Below, one piece after another: positions 45,001 to 52,444 of a stretch of 64,000 nucleotides of DNA (positions are counted from its first letter, which is position 1; each line of letters starts with the position of its first letter). Below the pieces are notes generated by a model. The model had not been told where the DNA came from. It searched no databases and saw only the letters and a program-made list of their open reading frames with translations. Location: positions 1-64,000 of the forward strand of contig JAFGAS010000061.1 in the NCBI GenBank assembly GCA_016933535.1. The letters are read 5' to 3'. The DNA comes from Candidatus Zymogenaceae bacterium (GTDB lineage: Bacteria > Desulfobacterota > Zymogenia > Zymogenales > Zymogenaceae). Both the position numbers and the translations under genes were made by a program.

Positions 45001-46687
45001 GGAGCTGACGATCCCCGTGCTGCCGATGGGTATCAAGGAGATGAGAACCGACGTGGGAGAGATCATCAAGGAATCGGGCACGCTGACCCTCACGGTCGTA
45101 AAGCCCCCCGCGACGATCAGGAACGCCGCCGAGCTCGTCCTGACAACGACACCCACCCTCTCTGACACGATGCTTGCCGCCATACCGTTTCTGGTCGGAT
45201 ACCCCTACGGGTGTAACGAACAGGTGATGTCGCGCTTCCTGCCGTCGGTCATGGTCGCGTCGGTCCTTAAAAAACTTGACCTCAACCTGAACATGGAAGG
45301 TATCGAAAAGGACCTCCCCGACTACATCAACAGCGGGCTCATGGTCCTCTATAAGCGCCAGCACGACGACAACGGTTGGGGGTGGTACGAATTCGATGAA
45401 ACCGACCAATACATGACGGCCTATGTCCTCTATGGGCTGCTGGAGGCCAAGCGGCTGCTGCCCGAGGCGGGGATACCGATCACCGTCGACGAGGGGGTGA
45501 TCAAGCGCGGCACCGCCTCCCTCATCGCCCAGCTTCCTTCGATCCGGGAGGACTCCGTCAGGGTCTATGCCCTGTACGTTCTCTCATACACCGATAAGCT
45601 CAAACTGGCCTGGCTGGACGAGATGTTCGAAAAGCGCGATAAGCTCACCGCCATTTCCCAGGCCATGCTGCTTTTGGCCTACGAAAACGCGGGGGTACAG
45701 GGAAAGGCGAAGGTCCTCTACGATGCGCTCATGACCAAGAAGATCGAGGAAAACGGCTACGTCCACTGGGGATACGCCGGCGAAGAGTTTTACTGGTGGG
45801 ATTGGCAGGCCGATCCCCTCGAGACCACCGCCTACATGCTTCAGGTAATGGCCAGGCGGGATATAAAAAATCCCCTCATCCCCAAGACGATCCGCTGGAT
45901 GATCGTCAATCGAACCGGGAGCTACTGGATGTCCACAAAGGCCACCGGTAAGATTATCTATGCCCTGACCGACTACCTCGCGCGGACGGGGGAGACGTCG
46001 CCGGATTATACGATGACCGTAACCCTCAACGGCAAACAGATCAAGAAGACGCGTATCACCACGGGCACGATGCTCTCCGAGGCCGGCGCCATCACGATCC
46101 CCGAGGGCGACCTGAAGGTCGGACCCAACACCATCACAATCACCAAGGATGGCCCGGGAAGCCTCTACTACTCGTCGGCCTTTACGTACTACACCGCCAC
46201 CGGCCGTATCGAACCCAAGAATGACGGGTTTGACGTAAAACGGAAATACTACCTCCTGAGGCGGGTGCCGAAGAAGGGCGAGTTGATCTATGCGAAGGAG
46301 CCGCTTACCGGCCCCGTGACCAGCGGTGACGAAATTCTCGTAGAGCTTTCCGTTACCACCGATAAGCCGGTCAAATATTTCCTGCTGGAGGACTACTATC
46401 CGGCCGGATTCGAGGCAATAACCGACGACAAGAACTACGTCATCTCCGGCGACGATCTCTATACCGGAGACGCCTACTGGTGGTACGCCGGCAAGGAGTA
46501 CCGGGACGAGCGAATCGCCCTCTCGATGGACTACCTCGGTAAAGGAACCGCGGTCTTCAAGTATATTCTCAGGGCACAAAATCCCGGGACCTATGAGGTC
46601 ATGCCTGCCGAGGCGTACCTGATGTACTTCCCGATCCGGCTGGGCCGTACAGACAGCACGAAAATGGAAATAATCGATACCCGTTAA
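42041..46687 (+). CDS. Bacterial alpha-2-macroglobulin (YfaS/YfhM-like)
   Basis: The 1548-residue secreted protein has a Sec signal peptide without lipobox (residues 1-20). Series of macroglobulin beta domains follow (DRPVYRPGDTVFFRSILRE near residue 290; VSTDKGVYIRGETI near 395), then the A2M signature WSPTITTGRDG (about residue 847) and a thioester domain with GYPYGCNEQ (C1058 to Q1061). Eukaryotic members trap proteases through this Cys-Gln thioester. The bacterial forms are thought to protect the periplasm, often beside a penicillin-binding protein. The motif reads CNEQ instead of CGEQ or CLEQ, keeping the key Cys and Gln. The bait region cannot be located by eye. Confidence 0.93.
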   Translation: MKKSLIFTVVLFLALPALSLAGSFELSTDKIFAPGEPISVTVSAMDVPTLDIRVYRVDDPKTYFLGLSDVHSPVVETRRDVSAPSEMVGAVKRKAARLLRDDYRGKLTDNIRNDMVSALGLPHAAEPAAPPPESYELFPILNRFTFLNRWQENLVISRSGQWQYHTINVNIPGIGCYLVEAVYQDEVAYTMVVVTPMSFVVKNSSSDSLIYVADRVSGKPMRGVKVSVYDQKKDLLFKGTTDSEGTYYSKVKTGDSNTIYVFAEDGDSFTLADPYAYWWESADDKVYTYTDRPVYRPGDTVFFRSILRESTDSGLKVPDRSDSYLVIINDAKGNEVFRDELPITEYGSLAGNITLGGEPSLGEYQIVVGLNGQNYYSRFKVEEYKKPEYEVKVSTDKGVYIRGETIHADIDAGYYFGSPVSEAKVDYTVYRSVYERPWWWGYDWGWYFMDSDYYYTHEKVMVDSGTAALDNRGKLTLTVDTSQYLESADKDYMFTIEASVTDLSRRVVTTSSVVKVVRSSYSVTVRPDRWIYTPGDTARVTVNVSDFDDKGVPGVPINVIVTVTDWKTGTVAASTTLTGITNAAGDAIIEYPVKNVGDITFAATVFDKMGNATSARDSSYSVTKDYGYGGDSGGGVSIVPDKDTYAVGDTAHVLIAAPVTDTYLLVTTEGESIYDSRVIKITGGSTMLDLPIKERYAPNVYVSVSAIFNDELYTENKNIIIPPTAKFVNVEVIADKAVYEPQEKGTFTIKTTDDKGKPVTAEVSLGIVDDAIYAISPEMVDEIQKYFYSLRYHSVDTSSSLYFRFYGYSHRKGLLAGLPEKETKLADFKGDSLVEPKIRKDFKDTMYWSPTITTGRDGTATIDVTFPDNLTRWRATVRGVTSGDSMGQVTYTVISRKDLLVRIESPRFLRQGDDLVISTIAHNYLSTDKNVRFTFEAKGITLISGKPVDAVVPKNGEKRIDWHVKADLVGDAVLTAKAMTNEVSDGMELTIPVLPMGIKEMRTDVGEIIKESGTLTLTVVKPPATIRNAAELVLTTTPTLSDTMLAAIPFLVGYPYGCNEQVMSRFLPSVMVASVLKKLDLNLNMEGIEKDLPDYINSGLMVLYKRQHDDNGWGWYEFDETDQYMTAYVLYGLLEAKRLLPEAGIPITVDEGVIKRGTASLIAQLPSIREDSVRVYALYVLSYTDKLKLAWLDEMFEKRDKLTAISQAMLLLAYENAGVQGKAKVLYDALMTKKIEENGYVHWGYAGEEFYWWDWQADPLETTAYMLQVMARRDIKNPLIPKTIRWMIVNRTGSYWMSTKATGKIIYALTDYLARTGETSPDYTMTVTLNGKQIKKTRITTGTMLSEAGAITIPEGDLKVGPNTITITKDGPGSLYYSSAFTYYTATGRIEPKNDGFDVKRKYYLLRRVPKKGELIYAKEPLTGPVTSGDEILVELSVTTDKPVKYFLLEDYYPAGFEAITDDKNYVISGDDLYTGDAYWWYAGKEYRDERIALSMDYLGKGTAVFKYILRAQNPGTYEVMPAEAYLMYFPIRLGRTDSTKMEIIDTR

Positions 46688-46704
46688 CCGGCGGGAAACG
46701 GCCT

Positions 46705-47736
46705 GTGGGAACAACAATAGGAACGATAGCAAGACTTTTTTTTCGGCGGCCCGCCCAATGGGGGGCCGCCGCCCTTTTAATCGCGGCCGTCTGCTGCTCG
46801 TCGCCGTCTGAACTGACGCTTAAAAAGGACGAATTGCTCACCTGTGCGGCGACAGGTGCCATGGACGGGCGGCCCGGCGCGGTGGTGGTCATGGACGTGA
46901 GGACGGGCAGGATCCGGGCTATGGTACAGGAGGAAACGGCCGTCGGGTGGGCTTTCCCCCCCGGGTCGCTTGTTAAGCTCGTGACCGCCTGGAAGGGAAT
47001 CGAGGAGGGATCGTTCGGCCCTGAAACCAGGTTCGTATGCAGCGGGAGCGCGCTCCTGTCGGGCATACAATATCAGTGCTGGTACCCGCCGGGTCACGGG
47101 GACCTTGACCTCGTACATGCGATTGCCTACTCCTGTAATCTCTACTTCCTGTCTCTGGGCGACAGGATTGGCCCCGATTCTACCTACCGTGCCCTTGCCG
47201 AGCTCGGCTTCGGGAAGAAGACCGGGATAAACCTCCCGGGGGAGGAGGCGGGCAGGCTCGACCCGCCCGCCGAGGGACTCGGCCGCCGGTATCTCATCGG
47301 GGATACCGATGCCGTCACGGCGACCCCCGTGCAGGTGATCACGTACCTTTCGGCGCTGGTCAATGGCGGCAGCGTCTGGGTCCCGACGGTGACCGACACG
47401 GCCGGAGAGATCGCGGCGTTTAGCCCGAAGCTTGCTCGCAGGATAGACGTGTCGCGGGCCGGCCCGGTCATCGTAAAAGGGATGCGGGACGCGGCCTCCT
47501 ACGGAACCGCGACAAACGCGGCGGTCGAGGGACATGAGATCATGGGCAAAACCGGAACGGGGTCGCTCCTTGGCGCACCGTGGGCGACCCATGCCTGGTT
47601 CTTGGGATTTGCCCCCGCCGAGTCACCCGAGATTGCCGTCGTCGTCTTTTTATACCGCGGTATGGGAGGCCGGGACGCGGCACCGGTGGCCCGGGAGGTG
47701 TTCCGGGCCTACTTCGATGAGGACGGCGTTCCGTGA
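46705..47736 (+). CDS. Transpeptidase-domain lipoprotein (penicillin-binding protein-like)
   Basis: The 343-residue protein has an N-terminal lipoprotein signal (LLIAAVC, Cys 30 or 31) and a single penicillin-binding transpeptidase domain. All three active-site motifs are intact: S88-L-V-K91 in PPGSLVKL, S143-C-N145 in AYSCNLYF and K282-T-G in MGKTGTGS. It lacks the glycosyltransferase and dimerisation domains of normal class A or B proteins, so it is a minimal stand-alone D,D-transpeptidase or class D beta-lactamase-like protein. Bacterial macroglobulin genes are often paired with pbpC; here this small protein fills that place. It overlaps the next gene. Confidence 0.87.
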   Translation: MGTTIGTIARLFFRRPAQWGAAALLIAAVCCSSPSELTLKKDELLTCAATGAMDGRPGAVVVMDVRTGRIRAMVQEETAVGWAFPPGSLVKLVTAWKGIEEGSFGPETRFVCSGSALLSGIQYQCWYPPGHGDLDLVHAIAYSCNLYFLSLGDRIGPDSTYRALAELGFGKKTGINLPGEEAGRLDPPAEGLGRRYLIGDTDAVTATPVQVITYLSALVNGGSVWVPTVTDTAGEIAAFSPKLARRIDVSRAGPVIVKGMRDAASYGTATNAAVEGHEIMGKTGTGSLLGAPWATHAWFLGFAPAESPEIAVVVFLYRGMGGRDAAPVAREVFRAYFDEDGVP

Positions 47737-48380
47737 TGGGTAGTCGGATTATCCTATTTCTCGCTCTTCTCTCGATCGGGCCGTGGCCGGCCCGGGGCCT
47801 TGAGTTTTCCCAGATCGAGACCAGACATTTTACGATCAGATTCGGCGAGACGACCGCGGCCGGAGAAATGCGCAAAACGGCCGACGGCTTTGAAAAGGCC
47901 TACGAACAAATGGAAGCGGCCCTGGGTACGCCGGGCGGGCGGCCCATCGACGTGGTGATATTTGCCCGGACGGGAGATTTCACCGCCGAGACGAGGCTCC
48001 CGGTCTGGTCGGCATCGGCAACGATCGACGGCGCGATCTATATGCAGCCCGTTTCAGTCCTGGCGGCGCGCGGCGTGCTGGACACCACGATTCGCCACGA
48101 AGTATGCCTCGTATTTCTCCTGCGGCGTTATGGAGCCGATATGCCGATCTGGCTTGCGGAGGGCCTGGCGGTCTATCATTCGGGCGAGTTGGAAACGCTG
48201 AGACGGGGGCTTTCCGGGGTACGCCCGCCGATCTCCGAACCCGCCGATATCGACGCCATCCTGACTGACCGGGACGACAGGCAGAATAACCGCTGGGGAT
48301 ATATACTGGCTTATGAGGCGGTGCGGTCAATGATAGAAGGCAAAGCCCAGGCTCAGGCACGAAAAAGGGGAGCTCCGTAG
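47733..48380 (+). CDS. Secreted peptidase-MA-like protein with a degenerate zinc site
   Basis: The 215-residue protein has a signal peptide (about 1-22) and resembles the gluzincin peptidase-MA family: ETRHFTIRF opening, then TTIRHEVCLVFLLRRYG and PIWLAEGLAVYHSGE. In active enzymes the first motif is HExxH with a later Glu in WxxEG. Here H122 and E123 and the third ligand E143 are present, but the second His is L126. It is therefore probably inactive or uses another geometry. The start overlaps the transpeptidase stop (ATGATG region at 47733), so it belongs to the macroglobulin cluster. Confidence 0.72.
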   Translation: MMGSRIILFLALLSIGPWPARGLEFSQIETRHFTIRFGETTAAGEMRKTADGFEKAYEQMEAALGTPGGRPIDVVIFARTGDFTAETRLPVWSASATIDGAIYMQPVSVLAARGVLDTTIRHEVCLVFLLRRYGADMPIWLAEGLAVYHSGELETLRRGLSGVRPPISEPADIDAILTDRDDRQNNRWGYILAYEAVRSMIEGKAQAQARKRGAP

Positions 48381-48423
48381 TCGGGACCCGGCAGGCATTT
48401 TGCCACGGTCCGTCCCGATCCCC

Positions 48424-48452
48424 TTGACAAATATGGGAAATTTCATTAGTAT
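48424..48452 (+). promoter_or_regulatory. Promoter of the proline-rich lipoprotein gene
   Basis: TTGACA (48424-48429) is followed after 17 bases by TAGTAT (48447-48452), about 40 bases ahead of the ATG at 48493. Confidence 0.65.
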
Positions 48453-48492
48453 AGCAATGGAATAAAGTTTTAGTCGAAATACGATAGGGGTT

Positions 48493-49107
48493 ATGAGAAT
48501 GAAAAGGAACCTTGTCCTCGTCGTACTGATCTTATTGTCGGCTGTCGTCCTGACAACCGGCTGTGATCAGATCAAGCAGATGCTTGGTATTGCTCCTCCT
48601 CAGCCCGCGGGCCCCGGCGCAGTCGGTCCGGGCCCCGAAACGATGCCCGGCCAGCCTGGTCCCGGACCGGGCTTCAGATCGCTCAATTGTTGTGTTATTT
48701 CCAATTTTCAGGTGGGTATTGTTCGTTTTGATAATGCGGGAAATTTTGCCGGTATAACCGAGACGACGACGGTTCCCTACGCCCCCGGCAGCTATTTCGG
48801 CGTCTATTTTGAATATCTCAGCAAAGTGGGAAAACCGATCCAATATCGTGAAGAGGAGTTTTTCCCCTATCCCCCGCAAAACTGGAGTCTCTGGGAGGGT
48901 AGTGAGGGAAGTTACCGGACGTTCCCGGATGAAAGCCGTGCGGAGTATACGACCGTCCTGACACCGGGTCCTGCCGCGTCTCCCTTTCTGAGCCACTGGG
49001 CATTCAATCCCTCGGGGGACCCCACCGGCCAGTGGAGGTGGGACATCTACTTTGACAATGAATTCTACACCTCGGTGGTTTTCAACGTCGTCCCGGCCAC
49101 CTACTAA
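48493..49107 (+). CDS. Predicted lipoprotein with a proline/glycine-rich linker
   Basis: The 204-residue protein has a lipobox at about residue 24 (VLTTGC), a proline/glycine-rich linker (about residues 36-60) typical of surface-tethering spacers, then a mature domain of about 140 residues rich in aromatic and beta-forming residues (NWSLWEGSEGSYRTF; ending WRWDIYFDNEFYTSVVF). I do not recognise the domain; the end looks like a beta-sandwich. It has its own promoter and is not tightly linked to the macroglobulin cluster. Confidence 0.8.
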   Translation: MRMKRNLVLVVLILLSAVVLTTGCDQIKQMLGIAPPQPAGPGAVGPGPETMPGQPGPGPGFRSLNCCVISNFQVGIVRFDNAGNFAGITETTTVPYAPGSYFGVYFEYLSKVGKPIQYREEEFFPYPPQNWSLWEGSEGSYRTFPDESRAEYTTVLTPGPAASPFLSHWAFNPSGDPTGQWRWDIYFDNEFYTSVVFNVVPATY

Positions 49108-49445
49108 GACCCGCATACGCCGACGGCATTGCCTGTTGTCGTGACAAGTAACGGCCGCGCAAAATATATCTCGCCTCACCCCTTTTTTACTGGAGTCATC
49201 CGTCAACGGGCCGCTCGAATGCCGAGGGGCCCGTGTCCTTTTCCCCCAATGAAGCGGCCGTTTAATAAGACAATCAAAGAAGGATTATGGACGAGCGCCC
49301 CGGACGATTACCTGAAGGGCGCCGTTGTTCTTGTTGATTACGATCGGAGAATGTACGGCCTCTGTGGCGTCGAAAGACGATCGGGGGGGTAGACAGGCAT
49401 TCGCAAAAGAAAATGAGCCTCGACGGCGTCGGCTCCCGGCGCCCG
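49108..49445. other. Gene-free gap between convergent genes
   Basis: 338 bases with no convincing gene, terminator or repeat. One open frame of 87 codons (49129-49392) has no ribosome-binding site and an unusual proline/arginine composition, so I do not call it. Confidence 0.5.
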
Positions 49446-51020
49446 CTATCTTTCTCTTCGATAGATCACGATCAGATCGTCGTCAAGGCCCTTAATCGTC
49501 TGAATCGGTTCAATGATTCCCGCATCCGAGAGAGCCTTCAACGACTCCGGCAGTGGGCCCCTATTCGTGTTCCAGACAATAAAATCCGGCCTTTTCTCGG
49601 CGATGATTTTTTCGAGCGTCGCAACATCCCCGAGAATTATTTCCTGCCCACCTGCATAAAGAGGAATTGCCCTGTCGGACGGCAAGACGAGGATAAGGGG
49701 ATCGGGTTGTCCGAGGTTCTCGATATATTCCGCCGCCTCCCTCTTGTAATAGTGCTTACTATCAGCCCAGTCCAGAAATGAGGTAAAGGCAAGGCTGAGG
49801 ATTAACCAGATTACAAAAACGGCCGAAACGATCCCGTTGAATACCTGTGCCCTCATCCGGAATTTTCTGTGCACCCGTTCCCTGTACCAGACGATGATTC
49901 GATCCAACGCGAAGGCCGACCAGGGAAAGAGAAGGAGCACGAGGATCATGACATGGCGTTTAGAGAGAAAGAAAAGGGTCGCAAGAATGATGAGGTCAGC
50001 AAGTGTCAATATAACGGCGCATGAAAGCACAAAGAGACGAGGTCCCCGTTTTATAAGAGATGAACGGTCCAGATAGACCCCAATCAGGAAAAAGGAGAAA
50101 ACGGCCCCGGAAAATGCGGTGACGAATACATTAATAAATTCGGCGAAGGCCGAAAGTGTCGGATATGAGGTGATCACGTCAAGATATTGCGAAGATATTC
50201 CCGGGTTGTTTGCTATCAGAATATCCCTGTAGGATGCCGTAGCCGAGAATCTTTCCGATATCGACAGGAAAAGCTTCATCAGGCTCTGAATAATATACTC
50301 GTTTTTAAAGCCGACGAGGAAACCAAAGCAGAGATAGCCGGCCACCGGAGCTGGAAGAGCAAACAAGACAAGCTCATAGGCTATCATATGCCACTTTCGC
50401 CTTTCGATAATTCCCGAAACGACGATAGCCACAGATATCGACACGACAATAACCACTCCGAAGATCCTTACAAAAGACGTCGTCCATGCCATAATACCCG
50501 CAAGGAAGATAAGGAGATATTTCTTCCTCTCATGCCCTGCAAGGGCAAGAACCACGGACGTTATTGCGAAGAAGAAAAGCATGGAGTCTTTCAGGACTTC
50601 AACCGAATACCTGATCAACAGGGGGTGAGCGGCCGTCAGGAAAGCCGCGAGTAATCCCGCCCGTGGGCCCATCATTTCTTTCGTGAGGAAATATACCGTC
50701 ACGATAAGAAGAGAACCGAAGAAAAGCGAAACCAGCTGGCCCGACAGGATGGGGTCGCCGACGAACAGGTTCACAAAATAGATAAGAATAGGATATATAG
50801 AAAAATTCCCGGTAAAGCCGTTGAGGAATAGACTCCGCAAACCCTCGGTCCCGATTGCCAGCGCATTGTAAACATACCCCGCGCTGTCCGGCGCAACGAG
50901 CGGCATGCGAAAAAGCTTTAACACCCGCAGTAAAATTCCGGCGCCAAGAATGATGAGGAATATATGCCTGTACCGATAGGTGCCCGATGAACCTGTGGAT
51001 TGCTTTGATATGGTGTTCAT
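49446..51020 (-). CDS. Family 39-type glycosyltransferase (PMT/ArnT-like)
   Basis: The 524-residue integral membrane protein has about ten or more hydrophobic segments, followed by a C-terminal soluble domain (about residues 425-520, including IVWNTNRGPLPESL). The first periplasmic loop carries the acidic PDSAGYVYNA motif (about residue 43), the usual catalytic Asp region of GT39/GT83 enzymes. Such enzymes move sugars from polyprenyl carriers to lipid A, polysaccharide or protein. Base composition is visibly more AT-rich than in neighbouring genes. Confidence 0.83.
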   Translation of the reverse strand: MNTISKQSTGSSGTYRYRHIFLIILGAGILLRVLKLFRMPLVAPDSAGYVYNALAIGTEGLRSLFLNGFTGNFSIYPILIYFVNLFVGDPILSGQLVSLFFGSLLIVTVYFLTKEMMGPRAGLLAAFLTAAHPLLIRYSVEVLKDSMLFFFAITSVVLALAGHERKKYLLIFLAGIMAWTTSFVRIFGVVIVVSISVAIVVSGIIERRKWHMIAYELVLFALPAPVAGYLCFGFLVGFKNEYIIQSLMKLFLSISERFSATASYRDILIANNPGISSQYLDVITSYPTLSAFAEFINVFVTAFSGAVFSFFLIGVYLDRSSLIKRGPRLFVLSCAVILTLADLIILATLFFLSKRHVMILVLLLFPWSAFALDRIIVWYRERVHRKFRMRAQVFNGIVSAVFVIWLILSLAFTSFLDWADSKHYYKREAAEYIENLGQPDPLILVLPSDRAIPLYAGGQEIILGDVATLEKIIAEKRPDFIVWNTNRGPLPESLKALSDAGIIEPIQTIKGLDDDLIVIYRRER

Positions 51021-51343
51021 GATAGTAGGATTTTTAGCAGGATTGTTTTTAGGAAGAGTCCACCTATGATGCTACCATACGAATCCGGCTAACTCGGCTC
51101 GGAGATTACGAAACCTGGTTTGGATAGCAATAAGCATCGCTATAATGGTATATAATCGGGTCGTACTATGAGAATCGATATCTTTCTACTAAGCAGTATA
51201 ATCGTCCGAAGTAGCTATTTCGGCCGACACTAACCTCGATGGAACACGCCCGTATGTTCTGTCCTCCTGCTCAAGACACCAAGCGGTGCGGCAGGTGGCT
51301 AAACGCGCCAATCGGCGGTGTAGCCACGCACCGGAACCGACGC
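51021..51343. other. Gap between two glycosyltransferase genes
   Basis: 323 bases with no recognisable gene. The part next to the family 39 gene is AT-rich and could hold its promoter on the minus strand, but I cannot place convincing -35 and -10 boxes. Confidence 0.4.
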
Positions 51344-52183
51344 TCAATCACGCATCTTACTTGACCAGTCGAACCGGCGGCCGGTAATCTTGTGCCGAGC
51401 ATTCTGAACCAGGCATGCCAGCCAATCGGCCGGTCCCATTGATTTTAGATTGTAGACGCCGCGACGGACCTTCGTCGGGAGACTTCTAGTCTTGTCCCGA
51501 AGGCGTCTTAATCGAGTTCGGTTCCTCCTGGCGTGCTGTCGATCCTCCATGGTATCGATAGTGGATTGTTCGGTGTTCTGACTTATGGGCGTCGGAACCA
51601 CGCCATAGGAATCGATGCCGAAGAGCCAGGGCCGCGATATGTCCACGTCGATCGGGTTTGTCCGCAGTCCGGGCCGCAGCATCTTCTCGGCGCCGGACCT
51701 TGATATCAAGTAGGCTCCGGCAAGCACCGAGATTTTCCAGTAACGCACGAGCCTATAGCCGCCGCAGAGCCTTGCGACGGGCGAGATCGATTTCTTGGTG
51801 TATGACGACAGCCGTATGATATCCCAACCGGGCGGCGCCTGTGCAATGAGCCTTTCCAGCAGCCGGGGCATAGCGTCCGGCAGCTTGATGTCGTCCTCGC
51901 AAACGAGCGCGCCGGACGTGAGGTCTCGATCGACAATGTAATTCCAGGCGGTAAGATGGCTCGCATAGCAGCCTATCTCTCCGACTCTTAGCGGAGAGAT
52001 GACAGTACCTTCGGAGTCACAAAAATAGGATTGCAGCGCCAGCGGGAGATCGGTGCCGTAGATCCCGGGCAGTCTCTCAAACGATAGACCGACGCGGGCA
52101 AACTCGCGCCGCATATAGTCCAGCCGCTCGGGGTCCCGGTCCAGGTTAATGACAAATATCGGAATCGGGTTTGCTACAACCAT
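51344..52183 (-). CDS. Glycosyltransferase family 25 protein
   Basis: The 279-residue protein is of the GT25 family (lipooligosaccharide galactosyltransferase type). IFVINLDRDPERLDYM at the N-terminus, GEIGCYASHLTAWNYIV (about residue 68), LVCEDDI with the DxD-like EDD (about 95) and GAYLISRSGAEKML (about 155) are diagnostic. It would add a hexose to lipopolysaccharide core on the cytoplasmic face. The C-terminal 70 residues are strongly basic and of no known function. No clear ribosome-binding site precedes the ATG, and the surrounding DNA is AT-rich. Confidence 0.87.
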   Translation of the reverse strand: MVVANPIPIFVINLDRDPERLDYMRREFARVGLSFERLPGIYGTDLPLALQSYFCDSEGTVISPLRVGEIGCYASHLTAWNYIVDRDLTSGALVCEDDIKLPDAMPRLLERLIAQAPPGWDIIRLSSYTKKSISPVARLCGGYRLVRYWKISVLAGAYLISRSGAEKMLRPGLRTNPIDVDISRPWLFGIDSYGVVPTPISQNTEQSTIDTMEDRQHARRNRTRLRRLRDKTRSLPTKVRRGVYNLKSMGPADWLACLVQNARHKITGRRFDWSSKMRD

Positions 52184-52255
52184 AAGAGAAGATTAGATAA
52201 AAACTGATGACTGCCATATCAACCGGCGGTGTTAAAATTATCTGGCTCATTATTC

Positions 52256-52286
52256 TTGACAGATACCTACAAATCTATCCTATTGT
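52256..52286 (+). promoter_or_regulatory. Possible promoter of the cyclase gene
   Basis: TTGACA (52256-52261) and TATTGT (52281-52286) are separated by 19 bases, which is longer than ideal. They lie about 160 bases ahead of the cyclase start at 52445. Confidence 0.35.
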
Positions 52287-52444
52287 GGAACCCCTAATTA
52301 AACTTTTTAGCGGTAAAAAACCTACCATCATTATCGCCGAAAATCAAGCGAAAACGGTATAATAATTTAGAAAAGGGACGGTGCCTATCCGGTACGATTC
52401 AAAAACTAATTGCGTCCGATGATATTTGCTGGTATGTATAACAT

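Noticed and set aside
45584-46732. Minus-strand open frame opposite the macroglobulin C-terminus
   Set aside because: It is antisense to a conserved protein and has low-complexity character without motifs.
49129-49392. 87-codon open frame between convergent genes
   Set aside because: No ribosome-binding site and an arginine/proline-rich product of non-coding appearance.
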